Source: an uncultured Clostridia bacterium
GTDB lineage: Bacteria > Bacillota > Clostridia > UBA1381
NCBI GenBank assembly: GCA_934501535.1
Contig: CAKSUM010000002.1
Coordinates: 1-64,000 of the forward strand
Length of the DNA: 64,000 nt
Direction of reading: 5' to 3'
Each line of letters begins with the position of its first letter. Within the stretch, counting starts at the first letter, position 1. Shown one piece after another: positions 33,872 to 42,223 of this stretch. Under the pieces are notes generated by a model, which had not been told where the DNA came from, made no database searches, and was given only the letters and a program-made list of their open reading frames with translations. The position numbers were made by a program, and so were the translations under genes.

Positions 33872-34200
33872 GGCAGTACCGGTGTACGGCACCCGTGCAT
33901 CAAAGCCGGCAATCTGCGAAAATTTACCACAGGACGGAGTTTGCGGACCGGGTGTGTCTGAAAAGAGTGAAACGGCGGCAGGCCGCAGGGCATGGTGTGG
34001 AATGAAATTAAGCAATGCCGCGGCAGTACCACCGTACGGCATCTGTGCGTCAAAGCCGGCAATCTGCGAAAATTTACCACAGGTCGGAGTTTGCGGACCG
34101 GGTGTGTCTGAAAAGAGTGAAACGGCGGCAGGTCGCGGAGTATAGCGCGGATTGAGATTGAGCAAAACCGCGGCAGTACCGGTGTACGGCATGGGTTTGC
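33872..34200. repeat. 150-bp tandem repeat, two full copies and a partial third
   Basis: Units begin with GGCAGTACC at 33872, 34022 and 34172, exactly 150 bp apart. The segment 33901-33993 matches 34051-34143 with a single mismatch. Because 150 is divisible by 3, both strands are open and give 50-residue repeats, but no start, ribosome-binding site or codon bias supports translation. The arm pair GCACGGG/CCCGTGC flanks the first GTACCGGTGTAC core. It fills most of the gap between the sensor kinase and trxB. Confidence 0.85.
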
Positions 34201-34291
34201 AAAAAGCAGCACCGAAAATTAATATTAAGAATTAATAGCCTTATGTATGCAGATAATAAAGCAAAAGACATATTGCGAAAAGGAGACGGAA

Positions 34292-35191
34292 ATGGATTTT
34301 GATGTAATAATAATCGGAGCGGGCCCGGCAGGTCTGAGTGCCGGGATATATTGTGCAAGAGCCGGAATAAGGAGTCTGATTTTATCGCCGCAGGGAGCCG
34401 GCGGACAGGTGAGCTACACAAATGAGGTAGAGAATTACCCGGGATTTTCGGGCACGGGCGCGGAGCTGGCGGAAAAAATGTATAAGCAGGCGCAGTCATC
34501 CGGCGTGATATTTGCCGGGGAGCAGGCGCAAGAAATACGCCGTACCGCCGATATGTGGGAGGTGCGCACGCGCCGCGGCAGATACCGTGCAAAGGCGGTT
34601 ATTGTCGCAACAGGTGCGTCGCCGCGGAAAATCGGTGCAGAGGGCGAAGAGCGGCTGACGGGAGCCGGAGTATCTTACTGTGCGACATGTGACGGAGCGT
34701 TTTATAAAGGGAAAACGGTCATGGTAGTCGGCGGAGGAAACACGGCATTTTCGGACGCACTGTATTTGTCGCGATTTTGCAGCCGTGTGTATCTGGTGCA
34801 TCGGAGTGAAAATTTCCGTGCGTCGAAAGTGCTCACCGAGCGGGTGCGCGCATGCGGAAAAATACTGATACGGACGAATGAAACGGTGGAAAAAATCCAG
34901 GGAGAAACGGCGGTTAAATCGGTAGTGCTGAAACACACGCTGTCTTCGCGCATAAGCGTTGCGGAAACGGAGGCGGTTTTTGCAGCCGTCGGCAGAGAGC
35001 CGCAGAGCGGACTTGTGCGCGGAATATGTACGCTTGACGAAAACGGGTACATTGTAACGGACGAAAAAATGCGTACCGATAAGCCGGGGCTGTACGCTGC
35101 GGGCGATGTGCGCAATACTCCGCTTCGGCAGATAATCACGGCGGCGGCGGACGGCGCGGTAGCGGCTGAAGATTTGGCGCAAAACCTGTAG
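34292..35191 (+). CDS. trxB: Thioredoxin reductase
   Basis: 299-aa flavoenzyme that passes electrons from NADPH to thioredoxin. FAD motif GAGPAGLSAG near residue 9, redox-active CATC in SYCATCDGAF, NADPH-binding region VVGGGNTAFSDALYL, and the FAD closing motif GDVRNTPLRQI. Start 34292 is set by AAGGAGA; a longer frame lacks one. Most of the sequence is canonical; it is slightly shorter than typical 305-320-aa TrxB. No thioredoxin gene is nearby. Confidence 0.92.
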   Translation: MDFDVIIIGAGPAGLSAGIYCARAGIRSLILSPQGAGGQVSYTNEVENYPGFSGTGAELAEKMYKQAQSSGVIFAGEQAQEIRRTADMWEVRTRRGRYRAKAVIVATGASPRKIGAEGEERLTGAGVSYCATCDGAFYKGKTVMVVGGGNTAFSDALYLSRFCSRVYLVHRSENFRASKVLTERVRACGKILIRTNETVEKIQGETAVKSVVLKHTLSSRISVAETEAVFAAVGREPQSGLVRGICTLDENGYIVTDEKMRTDKPGLYAAGDVRNTPLRQIITAAADGAVAAEDLAQNL

Positions 35192-35247
35192 GGAGAGGGC
35201 AGCAAGGGGATACCATAGTCCTCTTAAATATCAAAACGAGGGGAGAA

Positions 35248-35463
35248 ATGAAAATGGCAGGACTAATTTTAGGAATAACAGCAAGTTTGGCACTTGCATA
35301 CATCGGAGTTAGAGAACTCAAAAATATTCGAAAGGATATGAAAAAAATAAGAAAACATCATTCGATAGAAGATGTTTTAATACCTCTTGGAGATCCTATT
35401 CCAAGGAAAAGGGACAATACGGTGAAACAACCGAAGAAGAAAACACTAAATAGGAATCGATAG
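35248..35463 (+). CDS. Small single-span membrane protein
   Basis: 71 aa: an N-terminal membrane helix (AGLILGITASLALAYIG), then a very basic tail with KNIRKDMKKIRKHH and a Lys/Arg-rich end. Its DNA is clearly A+T-richer than trxB and the ABC genes around it, and it uses AGA/AAA codons heavily, which suggests a different origin. GAGGGGAG precedes the ATG. It may be translated with the exporter genes, which start 12 nt later. Function unknown. Confidence 0.6.
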   Translation: MKMAGLILGITASLALAYIGVRELKNIRKDMKKIRKHHSIEDVLIPLGDPIPRKRDNTVKQPKKKTLNRNR

Positions 35464-35475
35464 AGTAAATAAAAA

Positions 35476-37212
35476 ATGAAAAAACTGTTTAAATATATGA
35501 AAGATTATCGCAAGGAGGCGTTCTTGGGGCCGCTGTTCAAGCTGCTCGAGGCGTCTTTCGAGCTTTTTGTGCCGCTTGTTGTGGCGGCGATAATCGACGG
35601 CGGAATAACGTCGGGCGATAAAGGATATGTCATCAAAATGTGCGGCATGCTGGTGCTTTTGGCGGCGGTGGGGCTTGCGAGCACGCTTACGGCGCAGTAT
35701 TTCGCGGCAAAGGCGTCGGTCGGGTTCGTGACGAAAATACGTCATGCGCTGTTTTCACATATACAGTCTCTGTCGCATACGGAGCTTGACCAAACGGGCA
35801 TATCGACGCTGATAACGCGCATAACGGGAGATGTAAACCAGGTGCAGACGGGTATGAATTTAACGCTGCGCCTGCTTTTGCGTTCGCCGTTTGTGGTGTT
35901 CGGGGCGATGGTAATGGCTTTCACGGTTGATGTAAAAGCGGCGCTGGTGTTCGCAGTGCTGATACCGGTTTTGGCGGTGGTGGTGTTTTCGATAATGCTG
36001 ATTACGATACCGCTTTATAAAAAAGTTCAGTCGCATCTGGACGGCGTTTTGGGGATAACGCGCGAAAATCTGACCGGAAGCCGTGTAATACGCGCATTTT
36101 GCCGCGAGGACGAGGAAACGGCGGAATTTGAACGCAGAAATGATGTGCTCACGGCGGCGCAGAAGCTTGTGGGGCGTATTTCGGCGCTGATGAATCCGCT
36201 GACGTATGCGATACTCAATATAGCCGTGGCGGCGCTGATATGGAAAGGCGCACTGCGGGTTAATCTGGGAACGCTCACGCAGGGCGAGGTTGTCGCGCTG
36301 TATAACTATATGTCGCAGATTTTGGTAGAGCTTATCAAGCTTGCAAATCTGATAATCAACATCACAAAATCGATAGCGTGCGGAAACCGTATCGAGCAGG
36401 TGCTTGAAATAGAGCCGGCGCTGACGTCGGGAAAGGTGACCGAGGGCATAGCGGACGCGCCGGCGGTGGAGTTCAGGGACGTTTCGCTGAGGTATGCCGG
36501 AGCGGCGGAAAATTCGCTCGGCAATATAAGCTTTACGGCGGAAAAGGGCGAAACAATCGGAATAATCGGCGGAACGGGTTCGGGAAAAAGCTCGCTTGTG
36601 AATTTAATTCCGAGGTTTTATGACGTAACCGGCGGAGAGGTGCTGGTGGGCGGCGTAAATGTTCGGGACTGGGATTTTGACGAATTAAGAAGAAACATTG
36701 CCGCGGTGCCGCAGAAAGCGGTGCTTGTGAGCGGAACAATTCGTGATAATCTTTTGTGGGGAAACGAAAACGCAGACGAGAAAAGCTTGTGGGAGGCAGT
36801 TTCCGCGGCGCAGGCGGCGGACGTTGTTAAAGGAAAGGAAAAAGGGCTTGACAGCGTGATAGAGCAGGGCGGAAAGAACCTGTCGGGCGGACAGCGCCAG
36901 CGGCTTACGATAGCGCGTGCGCTTGTTAAGAATGCGCCGATACTTATACTTGATGACAGCGCTTCGGCGCTTGATTTTGCAACCGACGCAAAACTGCGTA
37001 CGGCGATAAAAAATCTGAAAAGTCACCCGTGTACGTTCATAGTGTCGCAGAGGGCGTCATCGGTGATGCATGCGGATAAAATAATTGTTCTTGATGACGG
37101 CATGGCGGTTGGCATAGGCACACATGACGAGCTTATGAAAAACTGCGGAGTCTATGCTGAAATTTATGCAACGCAGTTCAAAAAAAGCGAGGGAGGTGCG
37201 GACAATGGCTAA
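35476..37212 (+). CDS. ABC exporter, heterodimer subunit with degenerate ATPase site
   Basis: 578-aa half-transporter: six-helix membrane domain (residues 1-310) and ATPase domain. Walker A GGTGSGKSS, signature LSGGQRQR, and Walker B LILDDSASALD, where Asp replaces the catalytic Glu. Such a subunit pairs with a canonical partner, as in BmrC/BmrD or TM287/TM288. The partner gene overlaps by 8 nt. The substrate is not predictable; possible roles are drug or lipid export. Confidence 0.92.
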   Translation: MKKLFKYMKDYRKEAFLGPLFKLLEASFELFVPLVVAAIIDGGITSGDKGYVIKMCGMLVLLAAVGLASTLTAQYFAAKASVGFVTKIRHALFSHIQSLSHTELDQTGISTLITRITGDVNQVQTGMNLTLRLLLRSPFVVFGAMVMAFTVDVKAALVFAVLIPVLAVVVFSIMLITIPLYKKVQSHLDGVLGITRENLTGSRVIRAFCREDEETAEFERRNDVLTAAQKLVGRISALMNPLTYAILNIAVAALIWKGALRVNLGTLTQGEVVALYNYMSQILVELIKLANLIINITKSIACGNRIEQVLEIEPALTSGKVTEGIADAPAVEFRDVSLRYAGAAENSLGNISFTAEKGETIGIIGGTGSGKSSLVNLIPRFYDVTGGEVLVGGVNVRDWDFDELRRNIAAVPQKAVLVSGTIRDNLLWGNENADEKSLWEAVSAAQAADVVKGKEKGLDSVIEQGGKNLSGGQRQRLTIARALVKNAPILILDDSASALDFATDAKLRTAIKNLKSHPCTFIVSQRASSVMHADKIIVLDDGMAVGIGTHDELMKNCGVYAEIYATQFKKSEGGADNG

Positions 37213-38932
37213 AAAAGGTACGCTTTCGAGAGTGCTGCGGTATGTTGAGAAATACCGTGTGCTGATGGGGCTGTCGATAGTGCTTGCGGCGGCGACGGTG
37301 GCGCTCACCTTGTATATACCGGTGCTTGTCGGCAGGGCGATTGACTGCATTGTGGGCGCCGGAAAGGTTGATTTTGCGGCGGTAAAGCTTATTTTGGTGC
37401 GTGTTGTGATTGTTGCGGCGGTTACTGCACTGCTGCAATGGATAATGAATAATATCAATAATTATGTAACGTTCAATGTTGTGCGCGACGTGCGCGGTGA
37501 CGCTTTTAAAAAACTGGAGGTGCTGCCGCTGTCTTTCATAGACACGCATCGGCCGGGTGAAATCGTGAGCCGTATTATCGCGGACGCGGACCAGTTCTCC
37601 GACGGACTTCTGATGGGATTTACGCAGCTGTTCACGGGAATAGTTACGATTTTGGGCACGCTGTTTTTCATGTTCCGGCTGAATGTGGGGATAACGCTTG
37701 CCGTGGTTGTGCTGACGCCGCTGTCGCTGTTTGCGGCGAAGTTCATAGCCGGGCGGACGTATTCAATGTTTTTGGGGCAGTCAAAGGTGCGCGGCGAACA
37801 GACGGCGTTTATTGATGAAATGATAGGAAATCAAAAGCTGTTAAAGGCGTTCGGATATGAAAATAAAGCGGTTTCGCGGTTTGATGAAATCAATTCAAGA
37901 CTGGAAAAGTTTTCGCTGCGCGCGACGTTTTTTTCCTCGCTGACAAACCCGACAACGCGGTTTGTGAATGCGCTTGTTTATGCATGCGTCGCGCTTTTCG
38001 GAGCGCTGTCGGTAATCGGCGGAGGAATATCGGTAGGCGGACTGTCATGTTTTTTGAGCTACGCGAACCAGTATACAAAGCCGTTTAACGAAATTTCCGG
38101 CGTTGTAACGGAGCTGCAAAATGCGCTTGCGTGCGCGGCGCGGATTTTTGAGCTGATTGATGAGCCGGCACAGAGTGCGGACGCGCAAAAGCGGCTCGGT
38201 AAATCGGAGGGGCGCGTGGATTTGGAAAACGTAAGTTTTTCATATGTGCCGGAGCAGAAACTTATAGAAAATCTGAATTTGTCGGTAAAACCCGGTCAAA
38301 AAATAGCGATTGTAGGGCCTACCGGCTGCGGAAAGACTACGCTGATTAATCTGCTGATGCGCTTTTATGACGTAACCGGCGGAGCAGTGTGTGTGGACGG
38401 TGAGGATATACGCGGCGTAACGCGGCGCAGTCTGCGTGAAAATTACGGAATGGTGCTGCAGGAAACATGGCTCAGGAGCGGGACTGTGCGCGAAAATATA
38501 ACAATCGGCAAGCCGGACGCGACCGATGAAGAGATAATTGCGGCGGCAAAGGCGGCGCACAGTCACGGATTTATAAAAAGGCTGGCGGACGGATATAATA
38601 CCGTTATTTCGGATAATGACGGACTTTTGTCGCAGGGAGAAAAGCAGCTGCTGTGCATAACGCGCGTCATGCTGAGTCTGCCGCCGATGCTGATTCTCGA
38701 TGAGGCGACATCGTCGATAGATACGCGTACCGAGATGAAAATTCAGGACGCATTCCGTAAAATGATGAACGGGCGTACAAGTTTTATTGTTGCGCATAGG
38801 TTATCGACGATACTTGATGCGGATTTGATTTTGGTTATGAAGGACGGAAATATTATAGAACAGGGTACACATTCAGAACTGCTTGCGCAAAAAGGATTTT
38901 ACTATACCCTCTACAACAGTCAATTTGCTTAG
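37205..38932 (+). CDS. ABC exporter, heterodimer subunit with catalytic Glu
   Basis: 575-aa half-transporter. Six-helix membrane domain, then Walker A GPTGCGKTT, Walker B LILDEATSSID with intact Glu, but a degenerate signature LSQGEKQ in place of LSGGQ. Together with the preceding subunit this gives one consensus and one degenerate ATPase site: a textbook asymmetric heterodimer. ATG 37205 follows GGGAGGTG inside the upstream gene. Confidence 0.92.
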   Translation: MAKKGTLSRVLRYVEKYRVLMGLSIVLAAATVALTLYIPVLVGRAIDCIVGAGKVDFAAVKLILVRVVIVAAVTALLQWIMNNINNYVTFNVVRDVRGDAFKKLEVLPLSFIDTHRPGEIVSRIIADADQFSDGLLMGFTQLFTGIVTILGTLFFMFRLNVGITLAVVVLTPLSLFAAKFIAGRTYSMFLGQSKVRGEQTAFIDEMIGNQKLLKAFGYENKAVSRFDEINSRLEKFSLRATFFSSLTNPTTRFVNALVYACVALFGALSVIGGGISVGGLSCFLSYANQYTKPFNEISGVVTELQNALACAARIFELIDEPAQSADAQKRLGKSEGRVDLENVSFSYVPEQKLIENLNLSVKPGQKIAIVGPTGCGKTTLINLLMRFYDVTGGAVCVDGEDIRGVTRRSLRENYGMVLQETWLRSGTVRENITIGKPDATDEEIIAAAKAAHSHGFIKRLADGYNTVISDNDGLLSQGEKQLLCITRVMLSLPPMLILDEATSSIDTRTEMKIQDAFRKMMNGRTSFIVAHRLSTILDADLILVMKDGNIIEQGTHSELLAQKGFYYTLYNSQFA

Positions 38933-38943
38933 CGCACGCAATA

Positions 38944-39166
38944 AGCGTCGCATTTCACACATTTTCACGGTTAGGAGTACCATTGTACGCCGTCACCGTT
39001 CAAAAGTGCAAACTGCTCGCTTCTTGCGTGCGCTTAACAGAGGAAAGCGTCGCATTTCACCCTTTTTCGTTCGGGGCGGTACCTTCGCGAGCAAGCACCC
39101 TCACTGCAAAAAGGCAAACTGCTCGTTTCTTGCGCGCGCCGGATTGAGGAAAGCGTCGCATTTCAC
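38944..39166. repeat. Imperfect direct repeats downstream of the ABC exporter
   Basis: AGCGTCGCATTTCAC occurs at 38944, 39046 and 39152; between copies lie AAACTGCTCG(C/T)TTCTTGCG(T/C)GCGC blocks. Periods are about 102 and 106 bp. The cores (GGAGTACCATTGTACG and GGCGGTACCTTCGCG) resemble the GGCAGTACCGGTGTACGG core of the 150-bp repeat at 33.9 kb, so both may belong to one dispersed family. A long open frame over it lacks a ribosome-binding site. Confidence 0.7.
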
Positions 39167-39193
39167 CTAAAGACAAATTCGCATAAAAAAAGC

Positions 39194-39222
39194 TTGACAT
39201 TTTTTTTAATATGTGATATTAT
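39194..39222 (+). promoter_or_regulatory. Promoter of rpsB-tsf
   Basis: TTGACA (39194-39199) and TATTAT (39217-39222) with a 17-nt spacer. The transcript would have a leader of about 140 nt (to 39367) before rpsB, long enough for an autoregulatory S2 site; I could not fold it reliably. Confidence 0.8.
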
Positions 39223-39367
39223 AAATGGTAGGTGTTTGTCCGCAGAAAAAATTTCCGGGCACGGCGCCGATGACATTAAACACGCATACGGTAATACCTG
39301 TTGTTGTTAAATTTTTTCGGGTTTTAAGCCGTTTGCGGAAGAATAAAAACAAGGAGGATTTTTTAAA

Positions 39368-40120
39368 ATGTCAAACGTAATTGCTATGAAGCAGCTGTTG
39401 GAAGCAGGTGTTCATTTCGGACACCAGACAAGAAGATGGAACCCTAAAATGGCGGAATACATCTTCACGGAGAGAAACGGTATCTACATTATCGACTTGC
39501 AGAAAACCGTTAAAAAGATTGAGGAAGCTTACTACTTCATCAGAGATATTGCAGCAAACGGCGAGGATATCCTGTTTGTCGGCACAAAGAAGCAGGCGCA
39601 GGATTCAATCAAAGAGGGTGCAGAGAAAGTCGGCATGTACTATGTAAATGCAAGATGGCTCGGCGGCATGATGACAAACTTCCAGACAATTCAAAAGAGA
39701 ATTGACCGTCTTGCTCAGATTAACAAGATGGAAGAAGAAGGCACATTTGATCTTCTGCCGAAGAAGGAAGTTATCAAGCTGAAAGCTCAGAGAGATAAGC
39801 TTGAAAAGTACCTCGGCGGTATCAAAGATATGAAGAAACTTCCGGGCGCGCTGTTCGTTGTTGACCCGCGCAAGGAGCATATTGCCATTACAGAGGCTAA
39901 AAAGCTGGGTATTCCGGTAGTTGCGATTGTTGATACAAACTGTGATCCGGACGATGTTGATTACGTTATTCCGGGAAATGATGACGCTATCCGTGCCGTT
40001 AAGCTTATCACCGAAACAATGACTAACGCAATCATTGAAGGCAGACAGGGTGAGGACGCAGTAGCTCAGACAGAGGAAGCTGCTGAAGAAGCCACTGCAG
40101 AGGAAACAGTAGAGGAATAA
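39368..40120 (+). CDS. rpsB: 30S ribosomal protein S2
   Basis: 250 aa. Canonical S2 features: [29 protein letters not shown] opening, [21 protein letters not shown] and [20 protein letters not shown]. The C-terminus carries a long acidic tail ([12 protein letters not shown]). It binds the 30S platform with 16S rRNA. AAGGAGGA precedes the ATG. Followed by tsf 53 nt later, the standard bacterial pair. Confidence 0.98.
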   Translation: MSNVIAMKQLLEAGVHFGHQTRRWNPKMAEYIFTERNGIYIIDLQKTVKKIEEAYYFIRDIAANGEDILFVGTKKQAQDSIKEGAEKVGMYYVNARWLGGMMTNFQTIQKRIDRLAQINKMEEEGTFDLLPKKEVIKLKAQRDKLEKYLGGIKDMKKLPGALFVVDPRKEHIAITEAKKLGIPVVAIVDTNCDPDDVDYVIPGNDDAIRAVKLITETMTNAIIEGRQGEDAVAQTEEAAEEATAEETVEE

Positions 40121-40173
40121 TCGTTGGATTTTGCGAAAACGGCAAAACTCAACCGGAAAGGAATGGTATAGGT

Positions 40174-41064
40174 ATGAATTTTTCAGCTCAGGACGTTAAA
40201 AAATTAAGAGAAATCACAAGCTGCGGTATGATGGATTGTAAAAAAGCACTTTCCGAAACCGACGGCGATATGGATAAGGCTGTTGAATATCTGAGAGAAA
40301 AGGGTCTTGCAACAGCTGCTAAAAAGGCAGGTAGAATTGCATCGGAGGGTATCGTTAAGGTTTACATGAATGATGATAAATCCGTTGCTGTATTGCTGGA
40401 GGTTAATTCGGAAACAGACTTCGTTGCGAAGAATGACGAGTTTTTAAACTTTGTAACAAGCGTTGCAAAAGTAGTTGCAGAAAAGAATCCTGCGGACGTT
40501 GACGCGCTCAAGGCAGAAAAGCTCGGCGATGTTACGGTTGACGAAGCGCTCACCGCATTGATTGCAAAAATCGGCGAGAACATGAAAATCAGACGTTTTG
40601 CACGCTTTGAGGGAAATGTTTGCTCATATTCGCACGGCGAGGGCAGAATCGGTGTTATAGTTAAGACTGAGGGTGCTTTGAATGACGAGGCATATGAGGC
40701 TGCAAGAGATGTTGCAATGCAGGTTGCGGCAATCAATCCGCTTTATCTTTCAAAGGAAACCGTTCCGGCGGAAGATGTTGAGCATGAAAAGCATATTATC
40801 CTTGCTCAGATTAAAGAAGATCCTAAGAATGCAAGTAAGCCGGAAAACATTCTGGAAAAGATGGTTTGCGGTAAGATTAATAAGTTCTATGAGCAGAACT
40901 GTCTGCTTCAGCAGGAATTTGTTAAGGACAGCGACCAGAAAGTTGAAAAGTATCTTGCTTCAAAGGGCGTTAAGCTGATAGACTTCGTTCGTTTTGAAAA
41001 GGGCGAAGGTCTTGAAAAGAAGGAAGAAAACTTCGCTGATGAAGTTGCATCAATGATTAAATAA
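40174..41064 (+). CDS. tsf: Elongation factor Ts
   Basis: 296 aa, exchanging GDP for GTP on EF-Tu. The N-terminal UBA-like module shows LREITSCGMMDCKKALSE; the core motif EVNSETDFVAKNDEF is present; the two subdomains of the long Ts form follow. Length fits. AAAGGAATGG precedes the start. Co-transcribed with rpsB and terminated by the hairpin at 41090. Confidence 0.98.
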   Translation: MNFSAQDVKKLREITSCGMMDCKKALSETDGDMDKAVEYLREKGLATAAKKAGRIASEGIVKVYMNDDKSVAVLLEVNSETDFVAKNDEFLNFVTSVAKVVAEKNPADVDALKAEKLGDVTVDEALTALIAKIGENMKIRRFARFEGNVCSYSHGEGRIGVIVKTEGALNDEAYEAARDVAMQVAAINPLYLSKETVPAEDVEHEKHIILAQIKEDPKNASKPENILEKMVCGKINKFYEQNCLLQQEFVKDSDQKVEKYLASKGVKLIDFVRFEKGEGLEKKEENFADEVASMIK

Positions 41065-41089
41065 TCAAAGATTGATAAAATGATATGTC

Positions 41090-41138
41090 AAACCCCTTGA
41101 ATACTGCCGTAAACGGCGGTTTCAAGGGGTTTTGTTTT
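41090..41138 (+). terminator. Terminator of rpsB-tsf
   Basis: AACCCCTTGAA (41091-41101) pairs with TTCAAGGGGTT (41121-41131), enclosing a second GCCGT/ACGGC stem, followed by a T-rich tract. Confidence 0.88.
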
Positions 41139-41198
41139 GAGTTAATCGGTGACGAAAATATCACAGTTACTCACATTTACGGGATATTAAAAAAGCTG

Positions 41199-41315
41199 TT
41201 AAAAATCCCATTCTCCGATATCTTCATCATCGAACTTGCCGCCGGATGTTTCAATTACATCGGCATTTTCAAAATCAGCTATCGTGATTTGAGGTTCTTC
41301 GTATCTTTTCTTCAT
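41199..41315 (-). CDS. Small SGG-motif peptide, 38 aa
   Basis: A 38-codon gene too short for usual gene calling. Product begins MKKRYEEPQITIADFENAD, continues with VIETSGG and ends DDEDIGEWDF. It aligns without gaps to the first 26 residues of the 65-aa product at 11026 (same Lys3, Tyr5, Pro8, Phe15, Asp19, SGG 24-26). AGAGGTGAATAAA directly precedes the ATG, a promoter lies 140 nt upstream and its mRNA leader can fold. The tail after SGG is acidic. It looks like a leader-core type precursor or a short secreted/regulatory peptide; no enzyme for modification is nearby. Confidence 0.75.
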   Translation of the reverse strand: MKKRYEEPQITIADFENADVIETSGGKFDDEDIGEWDF

Positions 41316-41456
41316 TTTATTCACCTCTGTTCTGCTTGGTTTATTTTAAAAAGGTAAGCCTTTGCGTTGACAGAGTAAATCAAGGTACAAGATGCTGCCT
41401 GCGAAAATTCGCGACAGTACCTCTGTTTAAAATTCTGAATGTCATTTCTTTCCTGA

Positions 41457-41485
41457 ATTGTAACATTATTTTTTCCGTTTGTCAG
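41457..41485 (-). promoter_or_regulatory. Promoter of the 38-aa peptide gene
   Basis: CTGACA (41485-41480) and TACAAT (41462-41457) on the minus strand, spacer 17 nt. The transcript would have a leader of about 135 nt, in which GGTAC/GTACC arms enclose a CTGTC-CGAA/TTCG-GGCAG hairpin (about 41415 to 41370). It also lies beyond the last gene of the glycan operon. Confidence 0.65.
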
Positions 41486-41538
41486 GCGGACGCAGGGAAA
41501 GAAAAAGGCTATAATCTCAATATATTGCATTTTCCGGA

Positions 41539-41883
41539 TTAAAAGAACATAAAAACCAAAATACCGCAGACAATAATTGCATTTCCGATAATCCGTTTTT
41601 TTGTGACACATTCTTGCAGAATAATACGCGAAAGCAGCATTACAAACACTGTTGACATCGAATTTATCACTACACCGAAGCGGTAATCAACCTTTGTGTA
41701 TATAAACACATTCAGCACAAGCACACCGAAATAGCATGCATACGAAAACAAAACATATGGGTTTATGTACTCCGAAAAGATGCTTTTATGCTGCCTGTTT
41801 GCGCTCTTTTTGAGAATAATCTGCGAAAAGGCAGTAATAAACGCGCTTATTATCATTAAAGCGTCAAATAAAAAATTATTCAC
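41539..41883 (-). CDS. SMR/EmrE-like small membrane protein, partner 2
   Basis: 114 aa with four hydrophobic spans, the size and layout of SMR/EmrE and ArnF-type flippase subunits (KKSANRQHKS loop, SMSTVFVMLLSRIILQE, then a final helix). Starts with GTG at 41883, overlapping the first SMR gene by 8 nt. Two dissimilar SMR-type genes in tandem resemble the ArnE/ArnF pair that flips undecaprenyl-phosphate-amino sugar. It is the last gene of the operon. Confidence 0.75.
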   Translation of the reverse strand: MNNFLFDALMIISAFITAFSQIILKKSANRQHKSIFSEYINPYVLFSYACYFGVLVLNVFIYTKVDYRFGVVINSMSTVFVMLLSRIILQECVTKKRIIGNAIIVCGILVFMFF

Positions 41884-42223
41884 TTTGCATCACCCAAATT
41901 CCTGTAATAATCAATGCGGTGCCCAGAATGTTCCCGATTGTGATTTTTTCGGAGAATATCAGCACCGACCATAAAAGGCTCCATATGTTGTATACAGACC
42001 TGTGCGCATATGCAATATTCACGTCAAAATGTTTCAGATTTTGCTGCCAGAATATAGCGTATATGCCGCAGTTTACAAGCATAAGCCCGGCAAAAACAAG
42101 GGTGCATACGTTAAATATTCCGTTTTTACCGATACTGTTTGCGGTGAGCTTTGAAAATATTCCCGTAAACGAAAACAGCATTATATTTATGTGAAGAATA
42201 AATAATCGCTTTGTTTTTTTCAT
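41876..42223 (-). CDS. SMR/EmrE-like small membrane protein, partner 1
   Basis: 115 aa with four hydrophobic spans and the EamA/SMR pattern (FSFTGIFSKLTANSIG, SLLWSVLIFSEKITIGNILG, ITGIWVM). It overlaps the wecE stop by 4 nt (ATGA), with AAAGGAGA upstream. It likely forms a heterodimer with the next product. The probable job, inferred from context, is moving a polyprenyl-phosphate-linked sugar across the membrane. Confidence 0.75.
   Translation of the reverse strand: MKKTKRLFILHINIMLFSFTGIFSKLTANSIGKNGIFNVCTLVFAGLMLVNCGIYAIFWQQNLKHFDVNIAYAHRSVYNIWSLLWSVLIFSEKITIGNILGTALIITGIWVMQSE

Noticed and set aside
33854..34192. Repeat-encoded frames of 93-137 codons on both strands over the 150-bp repeat
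   Set aside because: Openness follows from the 150-bp period; no start signals or promoters, and both strands are equally open.
33872..39166. CRISPR array
   Set aside because: Repeat units are 100-150 bp without short regular spacers, and no cas genes are present.
38883..39170. 95-codon frame overlapping the end of the exporter gene and the repeats
   Set aside because: Starts inside the ABC gene, lacks a ribosome-binding site and consists of repeat translation.
41321..41611. 96-codon minus-strand frame between the SMR gene and the 38-aa gene
   Set aside because: It starts inside the SMR gene and runs across the promoter and leader of the 38-aa gene; no good start site.
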